64,000 bases of DNA, taken from the NCBI GenBank assembly GCA_022340585.1, contig JAJDNS010000024.1, positions 1 through 64,000 of the forward strand. Direction: 5' to 3'. This stretch comes from Acidobacteriota bacterium (lineage in GTDB: Bacteria > Acidobacteriota > Vicinamibacteria > Fen-336). Shown piece by piece: positions 18,045-24,995 of this stretch (positions within the stretch are counted from its first letter, which is position 1; each line of letters begins with the position of its first letter). The notes under the pieces were generated by a model, which searched no databases, was not told where the DNA came from, and worked only from the letters and a program-made list of their open reading frames with translations. A program made the translations under genes and the position numbers.

Positions 18045-18629
18045 ATGCAGCTCATCAACGGCCGAACCCCTGAGCAGTGGCGCGCCTACGATCGCTGGAA
18101 GCTGATCGTGGCGGTCGTCCTCGCCCTGCTCCTTCTGGTGCTGTGGCTCGCGGACCGGGGACCCGGCCGGGCCGCAGCGTGCTGCGCCCTTCCCGGAGCC
18201 GAGACCGCGGCGGTGGCCCCGCCTCCGCCCGTGGCTCCGCCGGCGACGCCACCTCCCGCCGAGGCCCCGGCGGTGGCGGAGACGCCGCCGGGTCCCGACT
18301 GCCCGGAGACGATCGACGCCAAGGTGATGTTCGCGTCGAACAGCTCGGCCCTCGCTGCGTCAGAGCGCGACGAGCTGGGTGAGCTCGTGCCCTGCATGGC
18401 CGAGGGTCGCTTCGAGATCGACGGACACGCCGACAGCAGCGGGACGGACGTGATCAACATCCCGCTGGCCGAGGCGCGGGCGCAGTCGGTGGTCGACTAC
18501 CTCGTCGAGCGCGGCGTCGACGCGGCGCGTCTCACCTCCCGGGGGCACGGGTCGAGCCAGCCCCTGGTCGACAACGCGACGCCCGAGGGTCGCGCGCAGA
18601 ACCGGCGGACGGAGATTCGCGAGCAGTAG
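18045..18629 (+). CDS. OmpA-family peptidoglycan-binding protein
   Basis: Topology: a short cytoplasmic part, one membrane helix (LIVAVVLALLLLVLWLA), a Pro/Ala linker, and an OmpA C-terminal domain of about 110 residues. The domain has the FASNSSALAASERDELGEL start, IDGHADSSGTDVINIPLAEARAQSV and a final TPEGRAQNRRTEI. This domain binds diaminopimelate-type peptidoglycan in the periplasm. The helix anchors it to the inner rather than the outer membrane. It is coupled to the tandem HhH gene, suggesting a link between envelope and that protein. A strong hairpin follows. Confidence 0.88.
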   Translation: MQLINGRTPEQWRAYDRWKLIVAVVLALLLLVLWLADRGPGRAAACCALPGAETAAVAPPPPVAPPATPPPAEAPAVAETPPGPDCPETIDAKVMFASNSSALAASERDELGELVPCMAEGRFEIDGHADSSGTDVINIPLAEARAQSVVDYLVERGVDAARLTSRGHGSSQPLVDNATPEGRAQNRRTEIREQ

Positions 18630-18664
18630 ACGCCGTCGCCGCGTGTTCGCACTGCCTCGTCCGT

Positions 18665-18691
18665 CCTGCCCGGCCCCAACTGCCGGGCAGG
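18665..18691 (+). terminator. Hairpin after the OmpA-family gene
   Basis: cctgcccggc (18665-18674) pairs with gccgggcagg (18682-18691), 7-nt loop. No T-run follows, so termination is likely but not certain. Confidence 0.55.
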
Positions 18692-18793
18692 GCGTCATGT
18701 GGAGGGAGGGAGAGCTCGTTCGTTCCCCGCTTGTCGAACCCTGAGCCCCCGGGAGATCGAGGCCCCAGCGTCGAGCAGATTCCGGCTGTGACC

Positions 18794-19208
18794 TCATCCG
18801 ACAGAGGGGAGGACGTACCCCACCATCATCTCGTGGGGGCGGAGATACGCGGGCTGCCAGTAGGACCCGCCGGTGAAGAGCACCACCATTGTCTCCCCCG
18901 TTCAGGTCCTGGAGCTGGGGGAGGAAGTCGAAGACCCCCCTGCCGTGGCGGACGATCAGGATGCTGTGGACCCGGTGCCCGGGTCGAGCCTGGAGCTCGT
19001 TCATGAGGCGTTCCAGGGGCGCCGGGTCCATGCCGACGCTCCCCAGAGACGCCGTCTCCCACCCGTCGGCCACCTGCTCGGGGACCCGGTAGACCCACTG
19101 GACCGGGGACGCGGTCGGCGGGGCGGTCTCCGAGCCGGACTCGCCGCCACAGCCCGAGGCCAGCAGCCCGAGCGCGAGCGGCAGTCCGAGCCGGTCGAAA
19201 CCGTCCAT
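18794..19208 (-). pseudogene. Internally deleted beta-lactamase-family serine hydrolase (lipoprotein)
   Basis: From ATG 19208 the frame encodes a lipoprotein signal (GLPLALGLLASGCGG) and the N-terminus of a class C beta-lactamase-like hydrolase: VADGWETASLGSVGMDPAPL, ARPGHRVHSILIVRHGR, FDFLPQL. After NGGDN the reading jumps. In another frame the sequence MVVLFTGGSYWQPAYLRPHE then MMVGYVLPSVG and a stop at 18794 is a typical C-terminus of the same family. The SxxK and YxN catalytic region between them is missing, a loss of perhaps 250 codons or more. The remnant is therefore inactive. Confidence 0.75.
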
Positions 19209-19209
19209 G

Positions 19210-19878
19210 TCAGAAACGATACGCCACACCGGCGGTGAAGCTGAGGATGTTGAAGCCGAAGTCCGCAGAGTCGTCGTCGGCCGGGACACCAAGCTGCCGG
19301 AGCTCGATGTCGCCAGGAATGTACCGCACCCCGAGGGAGGCGCCCCAGGGGGAGTCCTCGCCGAGGGAGAGGTCCAGTCCCGCCCGAGCCGACCACGTCA
19401 CGTAGCTCTCCCCTTCCACATTGAGCCGCTCGATTCCCAGGATGTCGAAGCTCAGACCGCCCGGGCTCACCCCGGCGACGCCCACTCCGGCGTAGAGATC
19501 GACGATCGGGCTGCTCGGGGTCAGGTGGGCGAGGACATCGCCCGTGAACACGACCGTGGTCAGGCCGTCGGACAGGGAGAGGGCGCCGAGCTGGGGGATG
19601 TCGGCGCTCAGCGTGATCTCCGGGCTGGCCGCCGTGATCCCGGCGTCGATCCCCACGAACCGGTGGAACTGGTACTCGACGCTCCCGCCGCCACCGAAGC
19701 CGCGTCCGGCCTCGATGAGGATGACGTCGCCGTCGCCGTTCACCGTCGTCTCGCTGGTGTCGGGGGCGAGCAGGGCCCCGAAGCCCCGCACCCGCCACCC
19801 GGGCTCGCGGGCGTCGACGGGCGCGGCCGCCAGGCCGAGCAGAAGGGCCAGTCCCGGCAGAATGCTTGCGTACCTCAT
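19210..19878 (-). CDS. Outer-membrane beta-barrel protein
   Basis: Signal peptide (ILPGLALLLGLAAAPVDA) followed by alternating hydrophobic strands and a C-terminal FTAGVAYRF, ending in Phe as expected for a BamA-recognised barrel. Strand-like parts include VEYQFHRFVGIDAGITA, YAGVGVAGVSPGG and GASLGVRYIPGDIEL. The general pattern resembles OmpW or porin-like small barrels, but the exact family is uncertain. ATG 19878 has GGAGG upstream. The stop lies 1 nt before the start of the serine-hydrolase pseudogene, so the two once formed an operon. Confidence 0.75.
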   Translation of the reverse strand: MRYASILPGLALLLGLAAAPVDAREPGWRVRGFGALLAPDTSETTVNGDGDVILIEAGRGFGGGGSVEYQFHRFVGIDAGITAASPEITLSADIPQLGALSLSDGLTTVVFTGDVLAHLTPSSPIVDLYAGVGVAGVSPGGLSFDILGIERLNVEGESYVTWSARAGLDLSLGEDSPWGASLGVRYIPGDIELRQLGVPADDDSADFGFNILSFTAGVAYRF

Positions 19879-19991
19879 GAGTCCTCCGATCCGTTGCGTC
19901 GATCTCGCCCCCACACCTGGTACCGCGGATTCGGTGGGAGAAACGCGCAATCCCACGACGGGGACTTAGAATGGCTGGGGGGGGACCCGCG

Positions 19992-20588
19992 ATGGCGGGC
20001 GAGCCGGAGATCGACGTCACGGAGGTCGTCCGCGAGCTGGGCCGGGAGGGGGCGGATCGCCCGGCCCGTGCCGAGACGCTCTTTCCCGTCGTCTACGACG
20101 AGCTGCGACGCCTCGCCCGGAGCTACATGAGCCGCGAGCCGGCGGGCCACACGCTGCAGCCCACCGCCCTGGTCCACGAGGCCTACCTCAAGCTGGTGGA
20201 CCAGACTCGCGCCGACTGGAAGGGCAAGACCCACTTCTTCGCCGTGGGAGCCCGGGTGATGCGGCGCCTCCTGGTCGACCACGCCCGGCAGCGCGGAGCC
20301 GAGAAGCGCGGGGCGGGGTGGCAGCACGTGACCCTGTCCGGGGCCGTCGGGAGCGACCCCGGCGAGAGGCTCGCCCCGGAGCGGCTCCTCGACCTGAATG
20401 CGGCCCTGGAGCGCCTCGCCGGGCTCGACGAGCGCGAGGCCCGGGTGGTCACCCTTCGGTACTTCGGGGGGCTCACTGTCGAGCAGGTCGCCGAGGTCCT
20501 CGGCGTCTCCCGGCGCACCGTCGACAACGACTGGCGCCACGCCCAGGCGTGGCTGAGGCACGAGCTCTCCGACGGGGCGAACGAGTGA
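19992..20588 (+). CDS. ECF sigma factor (TIGR02999-like subgroup)
   Basis: The 198-residue protein has sigma region 2 (YDELRRLARSYMSREPAGHT, LVHEAYLKLVD, HFFAVGARVMRRLLVDHAR) and region 4 (LTVEQVAEVLGVSRRTVDNDW). This matches the ECF subgroup that is often encoded beside Ser/Thr kinases in Acidobacteria and Planctomycetes and is thought to be controlled by phosphorylation. ATG 19992 is preferred to ATG 19971: the latter overlaps a TAGAAT box at 19967-19972 that would place transcription start near 19979. The stop overlaps the GTG of the kinase gene. No anti-sigma factor is present, consistent with kinase control. Confidence 0.88.
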   Translation: MAGEPEIDVTEVVRELGREGADRPARAETLFPVVYDELRRLARSYMSREPAGHTLQPTALVHEAYLKLVDQTRADWKGKTHFFAVGARVMRRLLVDHARQRGAEKRGAGWQHVTLSGAVGSDPGERLAPERLLDLNAALERLAGLDEREARVVTLRYFGGLTVEQVAEVLGVSRRTVDNDWRHAQAWLRHELSDGANE

Positions 20589-23221
20589 GCACCCCCGAGC
20601 GTCACGCGCGGGTGAAGGAGATCTTCCTGGCAACGTGCGAGCTGGCCCCGGAGAACCTGGCGACGGCCCTCGACCAGGCCTGCGACGGCGACGAGGACCT
20701 GCGGCGCGAGGTCGAAGCCCTGCTGGCCCTCGACGAGAAGACGACCCACGACGCCCGGATGGGACCGGCGCCCTCCACCCTCATCGGCCCCTTCCGCCTC
20801 CTGCAGAAGCTCGGCGAGGGGGGCATGGGCGAGGTGTGGGAGGCCGAGCAGCAGGAGCCGGTGCGGCGCCGGGTGGCGCTCAAGCTCGTCAAGTGGGGGA
20901 TGGACACGAAGGAGGTGCTGGCCCGCTTCGAGTCCGAGCGCCAGGCCCTGGTCCTGATGAGCCACCCCAACATCGCCCGGGCCTTCGAGGCCGGAGCGTC
21001 GGGCGAGGGACGCCCGTTCTTCGCCATGGAGTACGTGAAGGGCCTCCCCATCACGACCTACTGCGACGCCCAGCGCCTCGACACCCGGCGGCGCCTGGAG
21101 CTGATCCGTCAGGTCTGCGATGGGGTGCAGCACGCCCACCAGAAGGGCGTGATCCACCGGGACATCAAGCCCTCGAACATACTGGTGGCTGTCGCGGACG
21201 GGCGGCCCGTGCCGAAGATCATCGACTTCGGGGTCGCCAAGGCCACCTCGCAGCGACTGACCGAGCGCACCTTCTTCACCGAGCTCGGCCAGTGGATCGG
21301 GACGCCCGAGTACATGAGCCCCGAGCAGGCCGACCTCACCGGCCTCGACGTCGACACCCGGTCGGATGTCTACTCCCTGGGCGTCGTTCTGTACGAGCTC
21401 CTGGCCGGGGCCCAGCCTTTCGACTCGGAGGAGCTGCGGAGCGGCGGCTTCGACGAGATGCGCCGCCGCATCCGCGAGGACGAGCCGCCCCGCCCCAGCA
21501 CCCGGGTCTCGAGCCTCGGCGCGGGGTCACAGATGGCGGCCGAGAGACGCCGCACCGATCGGCACGGGCTGGTGCGGACCCTGCGCGGGGATCTGGACTG
21601 GATCGTCATGAAGGCCCTGGAGAAGGACCGCACCCGGCGGTACGCCTCGCCCTCCGAGCTGGCCGCGGACTTGGGACGCCACCTCCGCGACGAGGCGGTC
21701 GAGGCGAGCCCTCCCCGCACCTCGTACCGGGTGCGCAAGTTCGTGAGCCGACACCGGGCCGGGGTCGCCGCCGGCGCCCTGGTCCTGTTCGCCCTCGTGG
21801 CGGGGGTGGTGGGGACCACGGTGGGGCTGGTGCGGGCCCAGCGCGAGGCGCAGTCCGCGCACCAGGTCGCGGGCCTCCTGGCCTCGATGCTCGGCGACGT
21901 CGACCCCACGGGCCAGCTCGGGGCGCTGTCGTCGCCGACCACGATGCTCGACCGCGGGGCGGAGCGGATCGAGTCCGAGCTGGGCGACCAGCCCATCGTC
22001 CAGGCCCAGCTCCTCCACGTTCTCGGCGAGGCCTACCGCAACCTCGGCCGATACGATGACGCACGACGCGCGCTGCTGGCCTCCGGACGCCTGCGGCGGG
22101 AGCACCTGGGGCCCGATCACCGCAGCGTCGGCGACCACCTGCTCGCCCTCGGGTGGCTCGAGTACCTCGCGGGCGATGTCCGGCGGGGCCACGATCTTCT
22201 CCAGCAGGGCGTCTCGATCTACGAGCGGACCCTCGGCGTCGACCACCCCCAGGTGGCCCGCGCCCTGGGGCTGCTGGGCACGGCCCGGTGGCGCGTCGGA
22301 GACTTCGCCGGGTCGAGCCAGGCGTTCGAGCGCTCGCTCGAGATCTGCCAGCTCAACGGCCTCGAAGACGACCAGGCGGTCGCGCACGCGCTTCACGGCC
22401 AGGGGATCCGGCTGATGGAGCAGGAGGATCCCGTGGCCGCTCGTCCCCTGCTCGAGCGGGCCCTCGCCCTGAGGGAGAGCGGACTCGGCCCGGATCACAC
22501 CGCCACTGGAGGAGTCCTCCTCGACCTCGGGCGCATCCCTCTCCTGGCCGGCCGCCTCGACGAGGCGCGAGCCCTCTTCCAGCGGGCGCTCGACATTCAG
22601 GAGCGGGCCTTCGGCCCTTCTCACCCCGCGCTGGCGATGCCCCTCACCGAGCTGGCGATCGTGGATCGCCGGCAGGGAAAGGCCGACCGGGCCCGAGAGA
22701 AGTTCGAGAGGGCCATCGCCATCACCGAGGGGGTGCAGGGCCCGGATCATCCCGACCTGGTGTGGATGCTGCTTCCGTACGCGCGACATCTGCGGCTGAC
22801 CGGCGAGATCGACGAGGGGCTCGAGATGCTCGAGCGAGCGCGGGCGATCGCGGAGCGCTCCTTCGGGACCGTCCACCTCGAGACGGCCCGTGTCATCGAG
22901 GGCTTCGGGTACCACTACTACGGCCTGAAGGACTTCGACACGGCCTTGCGCTACTTCGACCGGGCCCGGGAGATCCGGGAGCAGCTCTTCGGGGCGGGCC
23001 ACCGGGCCCTCGGCTGGAACAGCTACGACCGCGCGTGCATCCTGGCCCTCATGGGCGACCCACCGGCGGCCATCGAATCGCTTCGCCAGGCGCTGGCGGT
23101 GGGCTGGGCGAGCGACCGCATCTTCTCGGACCACGACCTCGACTCCCTGCGGGGGGACCCCGACTTCGAGGTACTCGTCGACGAGGTTCGGGGAAGGCTC
23201 GTACTCGCGACGTCCGGCTAG
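20585..23221 (+). CDS. Serine/threonine protein kinase with transmembrane helix and TPR domain
   Basis: The 878-residue protein begins with GTG overlapping the sigma factor stop. The kinase domain (about 65-345) has the glycine loop KLGEGGMGEVWEAEQQ, catalytic HRDIKPSNILVA (about 190), DFGVAK (about 213) and GTPEYMSPEQ activation-loop end. The Lys in RRVALKLVKWG is present. One helix (AGVAAGALVLFALVAGVVGT, about 392-415) separates it from at least eight TPR-like repeats to the C-terminus (for example EIREQLFGAGHRALGWNSYD). This Pkn-like architecture with extracytoplasmic TPRs is typical of acidobacterial and myxobacterial kinases. It most likely phosphorylates or senses on behalf of the upstream ECF factor. 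Confidence 0.92.
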   Translation: MSTPERHARVKEIFLATCELAPENLATALDQACDGDEDLRREVEALLALDEKTTHDARMGPAPSTLIGPFRLLQKLGEGGMGEVWEAEQQEPVRRRVALKLVKWGMDTKEVLARFESERQALVLMSHPNIARAFEAGASGEGRPFFAMEYVKGLPITTYCDAQRLDTRRRLELIRQVCDGVQHAHQKGVIHRDIKPSNILVAVADGRPVPKIIDFGVAKATSQRLTERTFFTELGQWIGTPEYMSPEQADLTGLDVDTRSDVYSLGVVLYELLAGAQPFDSEELRSGGFDEMRRRIREDEPPRPSTRVSSLGAGSQMAAERRRTDRHGLVRTLRGDLDWIVMKALEKDRTRRYASPSELAADLGRHLRDEAVEASPPRTSYRVRKFVSRHRAGVAAGALVLFALVAGVVGTTVGLVRAQREAQSAHQVAGLLASMLGDVDPTGQLGALSSPTTMLDRGAERIESELGDQPIVQAQLLHVLGEAYRNLGRYDDARRALLASGRLRREHLGPDHRSVGDHLLALGWLEYLAGDVRRGHDLLQQGVSIYERTLGVDHPQVARALGLLGTARWRVGDFAGSSQAFERSLEICQLNGLEDDQAVAHALHGQGIRLMEQEDPVAARPLLERALALRESGLGPDHTATGGVLLDLGRIPLLAGRLDEARALFQRALDIQERAFGPSHPALAMPLTELAIVDRRQGKADRAREKFERAIAITEGVQGPDHPDLVWMLLPYARHLRLTGEIDEGLEMLERARAIAERSFGTVHLETARVIEGFGYHYYGLKDFDTALRYFDRAREIREQLFGAGHRALGWNSYDRACILALMGDPPAAIESLRQALAVGWASDRIFSDHDLDSLRGDPDFEVLVDEVRGRLVLATSG

Positions 23222-23248
23222 AGGCCCCACGCGCTAGACTGATCGGCG

Positions 23249-23983
23249 ATGAAGCTCGCGCCAGTGGCCCTGTGCGCCGCGACCGGACTCGTCCTCACCG
23301 CCTGTGGCGCCCGGATGCCCCCGCCGCCGCCGCCCGCGCCGGGGGACGCGCTGCCCCCAATGGGGTTCAGCATTCAGGTGGGGGCCTTCCGGGATTCCGA
23401 CAACGCGGTGCGCCTGAGCGAGGTCCTCCGGGACCGCGGAGTCGAGGCGTTTCACTTCGTCGCACGCGATGGCCTTCACAAGGTGCGCTTTGGCAGCTTC
23501 CCGAGCCGGGCGCTCGCCGAGCAACGTGCGGAAGCCCTCCGGCGGGAACGAGTCATCGACCGCTACTACGTCGTGCGCCCGGACCCGGGCCACACTCGTG
23601 CCGGCGACCTGCGGCACCAGGTCGTCGATTCGGCCATGGGCTTTCTGGGATCACCCTACCGCTGGGGCGGCCCCTCGGCGGAGGCCGGGTTCGACTGCAG
23701 CGGCCTGACGATGACAGCCTATCGCCTCAACGGCCTGGAGCTGCCCCGAACCTCTGCGGCGCAATTCCGGGCGGGCCGCTCCGTGCCGCGAGGCTCGCTC
23801 AAGGAGGCGGACCTCGTCTTCTTCGGGACCGGGCGCACCGGGCGCGTGTCCCACGTCGGGCTCTACATCGGCGAGGGGCGATTCATCCACGCGCCCAGCA
23901 GCGGCAAGGTCGTCCGCATCGACGAGCTCTCCGAGAGCTACTACGAGCGACACTTCCTGGGCGCACGCACGTACGTGCGATAG
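23249..23983 (+). CDS. SPOR plus NlpC/P60 peptidoglycan endopeptidase lipoprotein
   Basis: Lipobox LVLTAC anchors the protein in a membrane. After a Pro-rich linker comes a SPOR-like domain (about 38-112: MGFSIQVGAFRDSDNAVRLS, VRFGSFPSRALAEQRAEAL), which in other proteins binds denuded glycan strands at the septum. The NlpC/P60 domain follows (about 125-244), with catalytic Cys in FDCSGLTMTAY (about 150), His in RVSHVGLYIG and FIHAPSSGKVV. It should cleave peptide cross-links. A TAGACT box at 23235-23240 ends 8 nt before the ATG, so the message may be leaderless or nearly so. No ribosome-binding site is visible. Confidence 0.9.
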   Translation: MKLAPVALCAATGLVLTACGARMPPPPPPAPGDALPPMGFSIQVGAFRDSDNAVRLSEVLRDRGVEAFHFVARDGLHKVRFGSFPSRALAEQRAEALRRERVIDRYYVVRPDPGHTRAGDLRHQVVDSAMGFLGSPYRWGGPSAEAGFDCSGLTMTAYRLNGLELPRTSAAQFRAGRSVPRGSLKEADLVFFGTGRTGRVSHVGLYIGEGRFIHAPSSGKVVRIDELSESYYERHFLGARTYVR

Positions 23984-23996
23984 GGACCGACGCGGC

Positions 23997-24025
23997 CCTC
24001 GCCCCCACGCGGGGTGGGGGCGAGG
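23997..24025 (+). terminator. Strong GC hairpin after the NlpC/P60 gene
   Basis: cctcgcccccac (23997-24008) pairs with gtgggggcgagg (24014-24025), 5-nt loop, between two convergent genes. It could serve both directions. No T-run. Confidence 0.55.
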
Positions 24026-24075
24026 CGTGCGCGGCCGTAGGCCGCAGCGGGCCTCCGGCGAGGCCTTGTCCTCTC

Positions 24076-24624
24076 CTAAGGATTGATCGTGATCTGAACG
24101 GCCTCGGTCCACGTGACGTCGAGGCGGTCGCCGACCTTGATCTTCTTCGCCAGCTCGGAATTCTGGAGGCGCCGGCTGTACTTGTAACCGTGGGGTCCCT
24201 CGTACGTGGCCACGTTGTTCTCACGATCGATGGCGGTGACGGTCACCGTCATCTTGCGCTGGGTGGCGACGGTCCCACCGGGGCTGGCGGCGCCCGAGGG
24301 GGTGGCCCCCACCTCCGCGGTGTCCACGGCCGGCTCACCGGGATCCTTCAGCCGGGCGGTGACGTTGTCGTAGTAGCGGAGCTGGAGCGTGTCGCCGACC
24401 TTGATCTCGGAGAAGCGCTTGGCCCCCTGCGGGATGGAGATGCTGTCGAACTCGCCGTCTTCCATCTTCAGGGTGAGCACGCGGTTGGTGTGGTCGATCG
24501 CCTCGACCGTCCCCTTGACCGTCACCATGTCGCCGGGGATCTCTGTCTGCTGGGCCAGGGCCGGGAGGGCCACGGCCAGCGTCAGGGCGGCGGCCGCCGC
24601 CGTGAATACGTTCTTCAGGCTCAT
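24076..24624 (-). CDS. Periplasmic protein of unknown function with two similar halves
   Basis: Signal peptide (AAAAALTLAVALPALAQQ). The mature part of about 155 residues has two comparable beta-rich segments: VKGTVEAIDHTNRVLTLKME with KVGDTLQLRYYDN, and VTVTAIDRENNVATYEGPHG with KVGDRLDVTWTEAVQI. They suggest a duplicated small OB-like or DUF5666-type fold. The function is unknown. ATG 24624 has GAGGAG upstream. It stands alone between the NlpC/P60 gene (convergent) and tRNA-Leu (divergent). Confidence 0.7.
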   Translation of the reverse strand: MSLKNVFTAAAAALTLAVALPALAQQTEIPGDMVTVKGTVEAIDHTNRVLTLKMEDGEFDSISIPQGAKRFSEIKVGDTLQLRYYDNVTARLKDPGEPAVDTAEVGATPSGAASPGGTVATQRKMTVTVTAIDRENNVATYEGPHGYKYSRRLQNSELAKKIKVGDRLDVTWTEAVQITINP

Positions 24625-24812
24625 CTTCTCTCCTCAGATTGCGTTGTGGAACTCGCTTCTTCAGCGGGTCGTCGCACCCGGAGTCCACCGGGTCGCGCTC
24701 GCGATCATAGCCGGAATTCGGGCAAGGAACGCTCACCTGTCATTTTTGCCAGCTCTCGATCCGTCGGCCTCTCGCGCCCCGGGAAGCCTGGGCGCTCTGT
24801 CCGGCGCTCGCG

Positions 24813-24841
24813 TTGACACGGAATCTCGCCGGTCATAGCAT
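24813..24841 (+). promoter_or_regulatory. Sigma-70 promoter of tRNA-Leu
   Basis: TTGACA (24813-24818), 17-nt spacer, TAGCAT (24836-24841). The predicted start near 24848 lies about 23 nt before the mature tRNA 5' end. Confidence 0.65.
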
Positions 24842-24870
24842 TGGGAGTTCAGTCGTTCCCCGCCCCCCGT

Positions 24871-24955
24871 GCCGGAGTGGTGGAATTGGCAGACACGCAC
24901 GCTTGAGGGGCGTGTGGAGCGATCCGTGCGGGTTCGAGTCCCGCCTCCGGCACCA
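24871..24955 (+). tRNA. tRNA-Leu(GAG)
   Basis: The 85-nt sequence folds as a class II tRNA. Acceptor stem gccggag pairs with ctccggc, the anticodon stem is cacgc/gcgtg with loop ttgaggg (anticodon GAG), a long variable arm follows, and the T arm contains ggttcgagtcc. CCA is encoded (24953-24955). It reads CUC/CUU leucine codons. Confidence 0.95.
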
Positions 24956-24995
24956 CCTGATCGTTCTGAGTCGCCCATCGTATGAGCCCGGCGAC

